Made by a program: the position numbers and the translations under genes
Part shown: positions 8,581 to 17,680 of the stretch, in pieces
How the letters are laid out: each line of letters begins with the position of its first letter
Position numbering within the stretch: position 1 is the stretch's first letter
Assembly: GCA_023386235.1 (NCBI GenBank)
Contig: JAEWKC010000006.1
Coordinates: 1 to 64,000 of the forward strand
Length of the DNA stretch: 64,000 nucleotides
Direction: 5' to 3'
Source of the DNA: Bacteroidota bacterium
Lineage (GTDB): Bacteria > Bacteroidota > Bacteroidia > Chitinophagales > Chitinophagaceae
Notes under the pieces: generated by a model
Database searches by the model: none
Seen by the model: only the letters and a program-made list of their open reading frames with translations
What the model was told of the DNA's origin: nothing

Positions 8581-9414
8581 ATGAAAAAAATATGTGCAAT
8601 AACAATGGCTCGCAATGATGCTTTTTTCCTGAAGCATTGGATTGAGTATTACGGTTCGCAATTGGGGAAAGAAAACCTGTATATTTATTTGGATGGTACA
8701 GACCAGCCGGTTCCTGAAAATGCCGGAGAAGCTGTTGTTACGCATTGTGAGAGAATTCCGGGGCAGGTGGTGAGTGCGGAAAAACGACGCTTGGCACACT
8801 TATCCAATATTGCAGCAGAATTATTGAAGAGTTATGACCTGGTAATTGGTACTGACGCCGATGAATTTTTGATTGTAGACCCCAACTGTAACGAAACATT
8901 ACTTTCTTATTTAAGCAAGCTTCCTGTCAGGACTTCCGTTTCGGGATTGGGTTTAGATGTGGGCCAGAAAATGGATGAAGAAGATACAATTAAAGATGAC
9001 GAACCTTTTTTAATGCAACGCAGCTATGCGGTACTTTCTTCGCGCTATACCAAGCCGGCAGTACTTGCCCAACCTGTGCAATGGGGTTCAGGCTTTCACA
9101 GAATTAAAGGCCACGATTTTACAATAGACAAAAATTTATTTCTTTTTCATTTTGGAGTTTTTGACAGGCAAATGATTCAGGATCGTTTTTTAGACAAAGA
9201 CAGGATGAATGCAGGATGGGAAAGACATATGAAAAAAAGAATGAGAGTAATAGACTATGTAACACACAAAAAAGCATTGGAAGATGAAAAGTTTCTGTCA
9301 TTAGCAAGAAAAATTCAAACCTATTGCAGGCCTGTATTTGCCTGGAATAAACCTTCCATGTTAGGAATGAAATGGGTAGTAAAAATTCCGGAAAGATTTA
9401 AAAACATTGTTTGA
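8581..9414 (+). CDS. glycosyltransferase family 2-like protein
   Basis: 277 residues, no signal peptide. The N-terminal strand KKICAITMARNDAFFLKHWIEYY and the DXD-type motif DADEF (92-96, context VIGTDADEFLIVD) match the Glyco_tranf_2_4 class that binds a nucleotide sugar and metal. FLFHFGVFDRQMIQDRF near residue 180 is typical of the C-terminal half. It is the first of three plus-strand genes (70-bp and 34-bp gaps) that probably build a surface polysaccharide. Sugar donor and acceptor cannot be inferred. Confidence 0.86.
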   Translation: MKKICAITMARNDAFFLKHWIEYYGSQLGKENLYIYLDGTDQPVPENAGEAVVTHCERIPGQVVSAEKRRLAHLSNIAAELLKSYDLVIGTDADEFLIVDPNCNETLLSYLSKLPVRTSVSGLGLDVGQKMDEEDTIKDDEPFLMQRSYAVLSSRYTKPAVLAQPVQWGSGFHRIKGHDFTIDKNLFLFHFGVFDRQMIQDRFLDKDRMNAGWERHMKKRMRVIDYVTHKKALEDEKFLSLARKIQTYCRPVFAWNKPSMLGMKWVVKIPERFKNIV

Positions 9415-9484
9415 TTTTATTTGAAATAATAAACTTTTCATTTCGTTTTACAAAGTGTAGCGGCAGTAAAGCAAAGAAATATTC

Positions 9485-10477
9485 ATGAACGAAAATATAG
9501 ATGTAGTAATAGCCTGGGTTGATGGCAACCACCCGGCACATAAAAAAAAGATCGCTCCTTATTTACCCGAAGATTCTAAGCGCCAGGATGATAAGAACGG
9601 AGAAACGCGCTACAGGTCCGTAGGGGAAATATACTATTGTGTGGCATCAATTGTACGCTTTGCTCCTTTTGTAAGAAAAATATTTGTAGTTACTGATAAG
9701 CAGAATCCGCAGTTGAACGATTTTATTGAAAAGAATTTTCCTGAAAATAAAATACCTATTGAAATAATAGATCACGAAATTATTTTTAGCGACTATGAAA
9801 CGTATCTGCCGGTTTTCAACAGTCGTGCCGTAGAAACCTGTATTTACCGGATTCCGGGTCTTAGCGAAAAGTATGTTTATTTTAACGACGACTTTTTTCT
9901 TATTCGTCCTGTAGACAGATCAGATTGGTTTGAGGGAGAAAAAATAATTGCTTACGGCTCCTGGCGCAATATGGTTATAGATAAATTTATTTCGTTTATA
10001 AAACCTTTGAGAGGAGGCGCCAAGCCAGTTGGTTTTAAAGATGGCATGACTTCGGCTGCCGGTAAACTAGGCTATTGGTGGCGTTACTTTCATCTGGATC
10101 ACATGCCGCATCCTTTGCGGAAAAGTGTAATAGCTGATTTTTTTAAGGAAAATCAACATCTTTTTAAATTAAATATTGCTCACAAATTCCGTAGCAGGAA
10201 ACAGTTCAATACGCATGAAATCTATTATTTATTAATGCTGAAAGCAGGCCGGGCAAATATAAGACCGGCATCGGAATACCTGCTATACATGAAGCCTGTA
10301 GGAAGAGGAGAAAACTATATCAAAAGAAAGCTGGGCATGTATGAAAACAATAAGAATTTAAAATTTTGCTGCATGGGTTCTTTAGATTTAGCTTCAGAGC
10401 AAGACCGAACAACCCTGTTAACTTGGCTGGCAGAGACAATCGGCATTAAAATTCCTCCTCAACCAAAGAGGCAATAA
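9485..10477 (+). CDS. Stealth-family sugar phosphotransferase
   Basis: 330 residues. The Stealth conserved regions appear in order: CR1 IDVVIAWVDG (5-14); CR2 RYRSVGEIYYCVASIVRFAP with FVRKIFVVTDKQNP; CR3 near VFNSRAVETCIYRIPGL; and the metal-site-like FNDDFFLI (133-140). CR4-like residues follow around HIYYLL/RANIRP. Known members move hexose-1-phosphate onto a growing glycan (bacterial capsule enzymes, and the GNPTAB phosphotransferase in animals). Its place between two glycosyltransferases implies a phosphodiester-linked surface glycan (inference). Confidence 0.9.
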   Translation: MNENIDVVIAWVDGNHPAHKKKIAPYLPEDSKRQDDKNGETRYRSVGEIYYCVASIVRFAPFVRKIFVVTDKQNPQLNDFIEKNFPENKIPIEIIDHEIIFSDYETYLPVFNSRAVETCIYRIPGLSEKYVYFNDDFFLIRPVDRSDWFEGEKIIAYGSWRNMVIDKFISFIKPLRGGAKPVGFKDGMTSAAGKLGYWWRYFHLDHMPHPLRKSVIADFFKENQHLFKLNIAHKFRSRKQFNTHEIYYLLMLKAGRANIRPASEYLLYMKPVGRGENYIKRKLGMYENNKNLKFCCMGSLDLASEQDRTTLLTWLAETIGIKIPPQPKRQ

Positions 10478-10511
10478 ATGTAAACAACAAAGCAGCATTA
10501 AGGCAAAATAT

Positions 10512-11522
10512 ATGTTAGAGAAGAAAGCTACAATCACGGTAATTGTCCCTATATACAATGATGAGTTGTATTTAAGAGATGCGCTTATATCCATTCAAAA
10601 TCAAACTTTTCAGGACTTTGAGTGCGTTTGCGTAAACGATGGCTCTACCGATGGTTCAGAAGAAATAATAAATGAGTTTATACAAAAAGACAAAAGGTTT
10701 ATTAAGATAAATAAGCAAAACGGCGGAGTATCAAGCGCCAGAAACGCGGGATTAGACGTGGCTACAGGCGAATATATTTATTTGATGGATCATGATGATT
10801 TAATTCCCAATTATACTTTAGAAAAATTGCTCATGACCGCAAAGCTATACAATGCAGATATGGCGCGCGGCAGAATGATGATGATAGCAGAAAATTTTCA
10901 AATAGAAGACCTTCCCGTATCTGATAATGAAGACAGCAAAGCGAAGTATTTTGATAATCCTTTGTATGATTTTTACAAACATATCAGAAGAAAATACAAA
11001 ACCTGGTGTTATATATGGCAATGTTTGTTTAAGGCTTCTGCAATTAAGGAGATAAGATTTTTGGAAGAACTAAGAGCAGGCGGAGAAGATAATTTATTTA
11101 TGTTTGATGTGGTCAGCAATATAAAAAATTTTGTGCAAATCAATGATGTAGTAGCATGTCATCGCTATTCTAAAAATAGCGTAACGCTGAATGGCTTTAA
11201 TTTTTCGCTGGTAAAAATGTTTGAAACGGTTGTGCCGTATGTTTATGAAAAGTATGTAATTAGCCCCGAAACAGACAAGCAGTTGTTGTTTTGGGTTTAC
11301 AGGAAACAATCGTATGCCGTTTATAGATTTTTAATACGTGATACTATCCGGTCAAATGATAAAGCGTATTGGGTACAGTCAAGAGACATTTTATTAAAAA
11401 TGAAAAACACGCCTGCCTTCAATGAAATGTATAAGCGCTGGGATTTTAGACAGAAGCTGTTTTATAACTTATTCATCAACGAAAGATATCACACATTAAA
11501 AAGGCTGAGCTTTATGATGTAA
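10512..11522 (+). CDS. glycosyltransferase family 2 (GT-A fold)
   Basis: 336 residues. The classical GT2 start is present: ITVIVPIYNDELYLRDALISI, then NDGSTDGS (42-49), GVSSARNAGL and the metal-binding motif DHDD (93-96). The C-terminal about 120 residues are rich in Tyr, Phe and Lys with no membrane span, so it is probably cytoplasmic and membrane-associated. It is third in the glycan cluster. Its 3' end overlaps that of convergent miaA by 11 bases. Confidence 0.94.
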   Translation: MLEKKATITVIVPIYNDELYLRDALISIQNQTFQDFECVCVNDGSTDGSEEIINEFIQKDKRFIKINKQNGGVSSARNAGLDVATGEYIYLMDHDDLIPNYTLEKLLMTAKLYNADMARGRMMMIAENFQIEDLPVSDNEDSKAKYFDNPLYDFYKHIRRKYKTWCYIWQCLFKASAIKEIRFLEELRAGGEDNLFMFDVVSNIKNFVQINDVVACHRYSKNSVTLNGFNFSLVKMFETVVPYVYEKYVISPETDKQLLFWVYRKQSYAVYRFLIRDTIRSNDKAYWVQSRDILLKMKNTPAFNEMYKRWDFRQKLFYNLFINERYHTLKRLSFMM

Positions 11523-12420
11523 TTTGCGGAATATCTGTTTTGTAAATATCATCAGGCTGGTGAATATTGTACCACTTGAAATCATCTTTATTCTTAAACC
11601 AGGTGATTTGGCGTTTGGCGTAGCGACGCGTATTTTTCTTAATTTCTTCTATAGCGGTTTCTAAAGAAATTGTATTGTTGAAATAGGCAAACAATTCTTT
11701 GTAACCTACTGTTTGCAGGGCGTTCAGGTGTTGATGGGGTAGTAGGGATTTTACTTCTTCTACAAGTCCCTGTGCTATCATGTGGTCAACTCTTGTGTTG
11801 ATTCTCTCGTACAATGTTTTTCTGTTCCAATCCAGTGCTATTTTTATTGTGTCAAATTCTCTTTGCGTATTTTTCTTTTTTTGAAATGCAGCGATCGACT
11901 TTCCGGTAAACTCAATTATTTCCAAAGCGCGCATCATTCTCTGGGGGTTTTGGCTGTCAATAGTTTCCAGTATGGCCGGGTCTTTCTCCTTTAGCTGCAT
12001 TTGCAGCCATTCTACTCCGAACTGTTTGTAGCTGTCTGCAATTTTTTTTCTTACAGCGTCAGGTACTTGCGGTATTTCATCTATACCATTTAGCAGCGCG
12101 TCTATATACAGGCCTGTGCCGCCAACCATGATGGCGATATTATTTTTCTGAAAAATAGTATGCAGTACCATCAGGGCATATTTTTCGTAAACGCCCGCGT
12201 TTACTTCATCCAGAATAGAGTGTGAGTTGATAAAATGATGCTTTACCAAAGAAAGTTCACCGCTTAATGGTTTGGCAACGCCAATGTTCATTTCCCGGTA
12301 GCATTGTCTGGAATCGGCAGAAAGTATTTCCGTTTTGAAATGTCGGGCCAATTCAATGGCTACAGCGGTTTTTCCCGATGCGGTTGGCCCGGCAATAACT
12401 ATGAGCAAAGGCTTCAACAT
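11512..12420 (-). CDS. miaA: tRNA dimethylallyltransferase
   Basis: 302 residues, typical length. It transfers the dimethylallyl group to A37 of tRNAs reading UNN codons. Visible motifs are P-loop GPTASGKTAVAIELA, ILSADSRQCYREMNIG (substrate Asp/Ser), VGGTGLYIDALL, NPQRMMRALEI, and C-terminal YAKRQITWFKNK. It lies 12 bases after the response-regulator gene on the same strand, so the two are probably co-transcribed. Confidence 0.97.
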   Translation of the reverse strand: MLKPLLIVIAGPTASGKTAVAIELARHFKTEILSADSRQCYREMNIGVAKPLSGELSLVKHHFINSHSILDEVNAGVYEKYALMVLHTIFQKNNIAIMVGGTGLYIDALLNGIDEIPQVPDAVRKKIADSYKQFGVEWLQMQLKEKDPAILETIDSQNPQRMMRALEIIEFTGKSIAAFQKKKNTQREFDTIKIALDWNRKTLYERINTRVDHMIAQGLVEEVKSLLPHQHLNALQTVGYKELFAYFNNTISLETAIEEIKKNTRRYAKRQITWFKNKDDFKWYNIHQPDDIYKTDIPQITS

Positions 12421-12432
12421 CTTTGCGAAATT

Positions 12433-13593
12433 TTATCCTTGAAATACGTAGCTTTTTACGTCTTGATCGGTAATGCTTTTGCCCGAAAGTATTACCAGCC
12501 TTTCTACCACATTCCTTAGTTCACGCACGTTGCCCGTCCAATTGTGTTGCTGCAGCACCTCAATGGCTTTTTTGTCAATAGGTTTGGGTTGTTTGCCGTA
12601 ATCTCTTCCTATATCTTCCAGGAACTTTTCTACCAGCAGGGGGATGTCTTCTATTCTTTCGTTAAGAGAAGGAACTTTAATGAGTATAACGCTTAACCGG
12701 TGATAAAGGTCGAGACGGAATGTTTTATTTTCTACTTCTTCTAGCAGGTCTTTATTAGTAGCGGCAATTACTCTTACATCTACAGGAATTTCTTTCTCTC
12801 CGCCTACTCTGGTTATTTTTCCTTCCTGCAAGGCGCGTAATACTTTTGCCTGCGCGTCCAGGCTCATATCGCCAATTTCATCAAGAAACAATGTGCCGCC
12901 GCTTGCCTGTTCAAATTTACCTATGCGTTGCTTTACGGCAGAAGTGAAAGATCCTTTTTCATGGCCAAACAATTCGCTTTCTATCAATTCGCTGGGAATG
13001 GCGGCGCAGTTTACCTCAATCAACGGAGAGGCCGAACGGTCGCTATAAGCGTGTAGTGAACGTGCCACCAGTTCTTTACCTACGCCGTTTTCTCCGGTGA
13101 TAAGTACGCGCGCGTCCGTGGCGGCAACCTTTTCAATAGTATCCTTAATTTTTAAAATAGGAGCAGATTCGCCTATCATTTCTACCGACTTGCTGATTTT
13201 TTTCTTCAGCGTTCTGGTTTCTTTAGAAAGAGAATTTCTGTCAATGGCGTTTCTTACGGTAATCAGCAACCGGTTAAGATCGGGCGGTTTTGATATATAA
13301 TCATAAGCGCCTTCTTTTACCGCATCTACAGCGCTTTCAATAGTGCCGTGCCCGCTTATAAGAATAATGGGAACATCAGGATTTAATTCCGTGGCTTTTT
13401 TCAGGAACTCCATGCCATCCATCTTCGGCATTTTAATATCACACAGAACAGCCGAATAAGTATTTTGAGAAAAGAGGTTCCAGCCTTCTTCTCCATTGGC
13501 AGCTTCCTGCACTTTGTACTTTTCGAAAGACAATATTTCTGCCAGTGTTTTTCTTATTGCTTTTTCGTCGTCTATAATTAAAATATTACCCAT
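12433..13593 (-). CDS. NtrC-like response regulator without DNA-binding domain
   Basis: 386 residues: receiver domain (1-120; phosphoacceptor D52 in CDIKMPKMDG, K102) followed by an AAA+ sigma-54-activator domain (about 138-365). The latter has Walker A GENGVGKE (167-174) and Walker B GGTLFLDE (232-239). The sigma-54 contact loop reads GSFTSA (214-219) instead of the canonical GAFTGA. The protein ends about 20 residues after the NWTGNVRELRN motif, so the usual Fis-type HTH is missing. miaA begins 12 bases later, leaving no room for a frameshifted HTH. The cognate histidine kinase is not adjacent. Confidence 0.93.
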   Translation of the reverse strand: MGNILIIDDEKAIRKTLAEILSFEKYKVQEAANGEEGWNLFSQNTYSAVLCDIKMPKMDGMEFLKKATELNPDVPIILISGHGTIESAVDAVKEGAYDYISKPPDLNRLLITVRNAIDRNSLSKETRTLKKKISKSVEMIGESAPILKIKDTIEKVAATDARVLITGENGVGKELVARSLHAYSDRSASPLIEVNCAAIPSELIESELFGHEKGSFTSAVKQRIGKFEQASGGTLFLDEIGDMSLDAQAKVLRALQEGKITRVGGEKEIPVDVRVIAATNKDLLEEVENKTFRLDLYHRLSVILIKVPSLNERIEDIPLLVEKFLEDIGRDYGKQPKPIDKKAIEVLQQHNWTGNVRELRNVVERLVILSGKSITDQDVKSYVFQG

Positions 13594-13766
13594 GTAGTCA
13601 TTAGAGATTTAGCAGCGAAGGTACGTTCTTAGCGCTGTTTTTTAAAATTTAATTTATTGCTAAATAATTGTTTTTGAAATGTTATAGCTCATTGAATTAT
13701 AGTTTTTTAGCATCATTATTGATATATTTACATAAATGCGATTATTCATTTAAAAAACTATATAAC

Positions 13767-14051
13767 ATGAGTGCTAAACAAATTTTAATAGGAACTGTTG
13801 CAGGTATTGTGGCAGGTGCGGTTGCAGGTGTATTGCTGGCTCCGCAGTCAGGAGAAGAAACACGTCATCAGCTTGCAGAATCATCAGATGACATCAAAAG
13901 AAAAATCCGTAATTGGACAAGCAATTCTTTAGAAGAGCTGGACGATCTTAAAAATGTATTTTCAGAAGAAGTAGTAGGCTTGAAAGAAGACGTGCGTCAC
14001 AGAGTTTTAAAACTGATTGACGAAACAAAATCCAGCTATAAAAGAATTTAA
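13767..14051 (+). CDS. YtxH-domain protein
   Basis: 94 residues from ATG 13767 (MSAKQILIGTVAGIVAG). The longer frame from 13668 has no conserved upstream residues and was discarded. A Gly/Ala-rich membrane segment (about 5-25) ending in LLAPQSGEETR is the YtxH signature; an amphipathic, charged, probably coiled-coil tail (30-94) follows. YtxH proteins are small envelope proteins tied to stress responses; molecular function unknown. It is monocistronic with its own terminator. Confidence 0.88.
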   Translation: MSAKQILIGTVAGIVAGAVAGVLLAPQSGEETRHQLAESSDDIKRKIRNWTSNSLEELDDLKNVFSEEVVGLKEDVRHRVLKLIDETKSSYKRI

Positions 14052-14095
14052 TTCACTATAAATTTCGCTAAACATTTTGTAGTTTAGTTTTGTAG

Positions 14096-14137
14096 CAATC
14101 TATGGCATTTTCATACAATTCCATAGATTGTTTTTTT
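14096..14137 (+). terminator. terminator after ytxH-like gene
   Basis: CAATCTATGG (14096-14105) pairs perfectly with CCATAGATTG (14121-14130), followed by seven T. Confidence 0.85.
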
Positions 14138-14182
14138 ATTTATTGAAGCTTATAATCCGGAATTTGAGTATCTTGCAAGGCA

Positions 14183-14851
14183 ATGAGAAAGTTTGAAGAT
14201 TCATATCTGCACAAGGGTTTAAGAAAAAAACTTGTAGAAACTCTACAGAAAGAAGGTATAAAAAATCAGCATATACTGGATGCCATAGGCAACATTCCTC
14301 GGCATTATTTTCTTGACCCGGCTTTTGATAAAATAGCGTACGAAAACCGCCCATTCCCGATAGGCGAGGGGCAGACTATTTCTCAGCCCTACACGGTGGC
14401 ATACCAGTCAGAACTGCTGGATGCGCAGCCCGGGGAAAAAGTGCTGGAAGTGGGTACAGGTAGCGGGTATCAGGCGCTTGTATTGGCAATGCTGGGAGCG
14501 GAAGTGCACACTATTGAGAGGCATAAAAAGCTATATGACGAATTTGAAAAAAAACGAAAAAAGAATTCATTTGTTTCCAACGAACATATACACTACCACT
14601 TAGGCGACGGTTATCTGGGCCTGCCTGATGAAGCACCATTTGATAAAATCCTTATTACGGCGGCAGCGCCTTTTATTCCCGAAAAGCTGATGGCACAATT
14701 AAAAGTAAGCGGCAAAATGGTGGTGCCGGTGCAAGATACAGATGACAGGCAGGTAATGATGCGCATCACTAAAAACGATGACGGTACCTGGGATGAAGAA
14801 CGATTGGACTATTTTATTTTTGTACCCATGCTCATGAATATTCATCAGTAA
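14183..14851 (+). CDS. pcm: protein-L-isoaspartate O-methyltransferase
   Basis: 222 residues. It methylates L-isoaspartyl residues in damaged proteins using S-adenosylmethionine. Visible are the PCMT motifs: IGEGQTISQPYTVAYQSELL (substrate-binding loop), motif I VLEVGTGSGYQALVLAMLG, motif post-I VHTIERH, and ITAAAPFIPEKLM with LKVSGKMVVPV. The ATG at 14183 gives the normal N-terminus. It sits alone between a terminator and a promoter. Confidence 0.96.
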   Translation: MRKFEDSYLHKGLRKKLVETLQKEGIKNQHILDAIGNIPRHYFLDPAFDKIAYENRPFPIGEGQTISQPYTVAYQSELLDAQPGEKVLEVGTGSGYQALVLAMLGAEVHTIERHKKLYDEFEKKRKKNSFVSNEHIHYHLGDGYLGLPDEAPFDKILITAAAPFIPEKLMAQLKVSGKMVVPVQDTDDRQVMMRITKNDDGTWDEERLDYFIFVPMLMNIHQ

Positions 14852-14919
14852 GATGGTAAGATTTGTGCAAAAATACTAATAAGGAGTTCGTTTTATTAGA
14901 AAAATTCATTTATTTTTTG

Positions 14920-14927
14920 TACCTTTG
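14920..14927 (+). promoter_or_regulatory. -7 element before the DUF3052/YdeI gene
   Basis: TACCTTTG matches TAnnTTTG, 42 bases before the ATG at 14969. No clear -33 box was seen. Confidence 0.45.
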
Positions 14928-14968
14928 CACCTGAAATTGATTTGATAACTTAATATTAATTAGTGAGC

Positions 14969-15643
14969 ATGTCAACGCAAAATTTGCTGGAAAAATTACA
15001 AATAGGTAGTGAAAAGAACATTTTAATTCAGGGTCTTCCCTCTTCTGTAGAAAAACATTTCTCTAAAATTAACTACTCAAAAAACGTAACGCCTTTATTA
15101 AAGATTAAAAGAATAGATTATGCCCTGATTTTTGCTTTAAGCAATAGTCAATTGTGCAAAATTCTTCAGGAAGTGCTTCCTGCCTTAAGCATGAATGTAA
15201 AGTTATGGATAGCTTATCCTAAGCCGGCAAGTAAAATTGCCAGTGATTTAAGTAAAGATTGTTCATGGCAGGTGTTGAAAGATAATGGCTTTGCCTCTTC
15301 TGAAGATGTAGAGATGGATACGGTATGGTCTGCCATGCATTTTGAAAGAATGCCCGCCGAAAACACCACAGAGATCATGAAAGACGCTAAGAAGACGGAT
15401 AACGTTTATCAGCCTTCTGAAGCTAAATTTGATAAAAAGCTATCGATAGTACCGGTTGAGCTTTCTACCTTGTTTAACAAGCAATTGAAAGCGAAAGAGT
15501 TTTTCTTTTCTTTATCTCCCAACCATCAGAAGCAGTATGTAACGTGGATCACAGGAGCCAAGCGCGCCGATGTGCGTGAGAGAAGACTGGAAGCTACAGT
15601 AGAAAAGCTTTTGGCGGGTAAAAAATCTCCTTTAGAAAAATAA
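14969..15643 (+). CDS. DUF3052-like domain fused to YdeI/OmdA (bacteriocin-protection) domain
   Basis: 224 residues from ATG 14969; GTG 14963 is possible but adds only two residues. The N-terminal about 120 residues resemble DUF3052 (LLKIKRIDYALIFALSNSQL, VKLWIAYPKPASKIASDL, DTVWSAMHFER). The C-terminal about 60 residues form a YdeI/OmdA module (LFNKQLKAKEFFFSLSPNHQKQYVTWITGAKRADVRERRLEATVEKL). OmdA-type domains are linked to protection against bacteriocins and to porin-associated functions, but the biochemical role is unknown. It is monocistronic with promoter and terminator. Confidence 0.82.
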   Translation: MSTQNLLEKLQIGSEKNILIQGLPSSVEKHFSKINYSKNVTPLLKIKRIDYALIFALSNSQLCKILQEVLPALSMNVKLWIAYPKPASKIASDLSKDCSWQVLKDNGFASSEDVEMDTVWSAMHFERMPAENTTEIMKDAKKTDNVYQPSEAKFDKKLSIVPVELSTLFNKQLKAKEFFFSLSPNHQKQYVTWITGAKRADVRERRLEATVEKLLAGKKSPLEK

Positions 15644-15665
15644 TATAATTTGCTAATATACAAAG

Positions 15666-15696
15666 AGACTGCTTATTATACAGCAGTCTTTTTTTT
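15666..15696 (+). terminator. terminator after DUF3052/YdeI gene
   Basis: AGACTGCT (15666-15673) pairs with AGCAGTCT (15682-15689), followed by a T8 run. Confidence 0.85.
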
Positions 15697-15732
15697 GTTT
15701 TTTCGCTAAAACCATTATCTTTATTCCAAAAA

Positions 15733-16128
15733 ATGTTTCCTATGTCTACATTGACCACAAGAGGCATACAGATAACTGTAGAGACTTTCTACCAGAGAGA
15801 GTACAGTAATCCTTTGCTGAATGAGTACATGTTTGCATACCGGATTACCATTACCAACTACAATTCTTTTCCTATAAAATTACTTTCGCGTAAATGGTTT
15901 ATATATGACAGCAACGGCACTATAGAAAAGGTAGAGGGTGAAGGTGTAATAGGACAGCAGCCTGTAATTGTTACCGATGACAGTTTTCAATATGTAAGCG
16001 GTTGCAACCTAAGAACTGATATAGGTAAAATGCATGGGTTATACCTGGTAGAGAATCAGTTTACCTTCGAATCTTTTGAAGTGGCGATACCAGAGTTTGT
16101 AATGATATCGCCCGATAAACTAAATTAA
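15733..16128 (+). CDS. apaG: ApaG protein
   Basis: 131 residues (128 if the second ATG, at 15742, is used, which fits family N-termini better). It has the ApaG fibronectin-like fold: TTRGIQITVETFYQREYS, then YMFAYRITITNYNSFPIKLLSRKWFIYDSNG, EGVIGQQPVI and the glycine-rich turn. The family carries a pyrophosphate-binding loop and was first linked to Ap4A metabolism; its function is not settled. A TATCTTTA box at 15716-15723 lies just upstream, so the leader would be very short. Confidence 0.93.
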   Translation: MFPMSTLTTRGIQITVETFYQREYSNPLLNEYMFAYRITITNYNSFPIKLLSRKWFIYDSNGTIEKVEGEGVIGQQPVIVTDDSFQYVSGCNLRTDIGKMHGLYLVENQFTFESFEVAIPEFVMISPDKLN

Positions 16129-16151
16129 TATTTGCTTTTTTAATTAAATAT

Positions 16152-17555
16152 CTAATTCACGTAGATTCTTTCGTGCTGCTCAGGAATTATCACATCTGCA
16201 AATCCTTTCTTCATTAGTCTTTGTTTAAAATGCTCCTGCACATCATATTCTCCGTGCACTAAAAACAATTGCTTTACCAGTCTTGGATTCTGACAGGCCA
16301 GGTATTGGCAAAGATCATCATAATCTCCGTGCGCGCTCATGCTGCGCATAATACCTACTTCTGCAATTACATCAAAATCTTCTCTAAAAATACGTACGTT
16401 CTTCTGGCCGTTCATCAGTCTGCCGCCAAGAGAGTTGGGTTCGCAATAACCCACAATCAGGATTGTATTTTTTTCAAAAGAAATATTGTTCATAATGTGG
16501 TGCTTTACGCGTCCCGCGTCTGCCATACCGCTTGCAGAAATTATCACCATTGGTCTTTCATCTGCATTCAGCGCTTTGCTTTCTTCCACATTTGCTATGA
16601 ATTTTAATCCAGGGAAATGAAAAGGATCATCATCTATCTGCAATAGTTTTTTTAACCGGTTGTTGAAATTTTCAGGATGATCTTTTACTACCTGTGTGGC
16701 TTCATAACTTAGCGGGCTGTCAACATATACCGGAACGTCGGGTAGCAGCTTTTCAATGCTTAGCTGATTTAAGAAGTACAGCAGCTCTTGTGTGCGGCCT
16801 ACGCTGAACGCGGGAATAATGAGTTTGCCTCTTTTTTCAATGCATGTTTTTGTAACCCAATGCAATAATGTTTCGGCTGTGTCAAAGATACCTTCGTGGC
16901 GGCTATCGCCGTAAGTGCTTTCCATTATGATGTAATCGGCCTGCGGAAATATTTCCGGAGAGCGCAGTATCACATCTTTATACCTGCCAATATCACCGCT
17001 AAAAGTAATGTGGTTTTCTTTACCGTCTTCTTTTATAACCAGGTGTACACTTGCCGAACCTATGATGTGTCCCGCGTCTGTAAACATCACTTTTACATCA
17101 TTGTTTATAGTAAACCACTCGTCGTAATGTACTTCTTCAAACAATGGAAAAGCTTTTTTTGCGTCTTCTATTGTATACAGTGGTTCATAAGGTTCCAGGC
17201 CGTCTTTTGCTCTGCGTTTATTTATAAATGCAGTGTCGCTTTCCTGTATGCCGGCAGAGTCTTCCAGTAATATTTTTGCCAGGTCTACGGTAGCGCTGGT
17301 ACAAAATATTTTACCCTTAAATCCTTCTCCCACCAATTTTGGAATAAGACCAGAGTGGTCAATATGCGCGTGTGATAAAATCAGTACATCTATTTGTTGA
17401 GGATCGAAACCGAAATTGTTGTTCAGGGGAAAAGTTTCTCTGCCCATTCCCTGGAATAATCCGCAATCCAGCAGAATTTTAAAATCGTTTTTCAGGGTAA
17501 TTAAATGTTTAGAACCGGTAACCGTTCTCGCTGCGCCGTGAAAAGTAATATGCAT
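16152..17555 (-). CDS. metallo-beta-lactamase/beta-CASP RNA-processing nuclease
   Basis: 467 residues. The metallo-beta-lactamase zinc motif HAHIDHSG follows MHITFHGAARTVTGSKHLI. FSGDIGR (motif 3) and STYGDSRH follow, then beta-CASP residues (FSVGRTQELLYFLN, ISASGMADAGRVKHH) and a C-terminal RMMBL-type segment (MSAHGDYDDL, VHGE). This matches the YSH1/CPSF-like exonuclease group in Bacteroidota. A cytoplasmic role in RNA 3' end processing is expected; the targets are unknown. Monocistronic, convergent with apaG. Confidence 0.93.
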   Translation of the reverse strand: MHITFHGAARTVTGSKHLITLKNDFKILLDCGLFQGMGRETFPLNNNFGFDPQQIDVLILSHAHIDHSGLIPKLVGEGFKGKIFCTSATVDLAKILLEDSAGIQESDTAFINKRRAKDGLEPYEPLYTIEDAKKAFPLFEEVHYDEWFTINNDVKVMFTDAGHIIGSASVHLVIKEDGKENHITFSGDIGRYKDVILRSPEIFPQADYIIMESTYGDSRHEGIFDTAETLLHWVTKTCIEKRGKLIIPAFSVGRTQELLYFLNQLSIEKLLPDVPVYVDSPLSYEATQVVKDHPENFNNRLKKLLQIDDDPFHFPGLKFIANVEESKALNADERPMVIISASGMADAGRVKHHIMNNISFEKNTILIVGYCEPNSLGGRLMNGQKNVRIFREDFDVIAEVGIMRSMSAHGDYDDLCQYLACQNPRLVKQLFLVHGEYDVQEHFKQRLMKKGFADVIIPEQHERIYVN

Positions 17556-17680
17556 GAATGTTTTATTTATTTTAAGTATTAAAGATATTGAATAATCTTT
17601 ATTTGACAGCTAACAGCATCATAATTTTTACGCAGTTTTTCTTTCGTTTATTTCTGCATTGAAAAACCTCCGGACTATCT

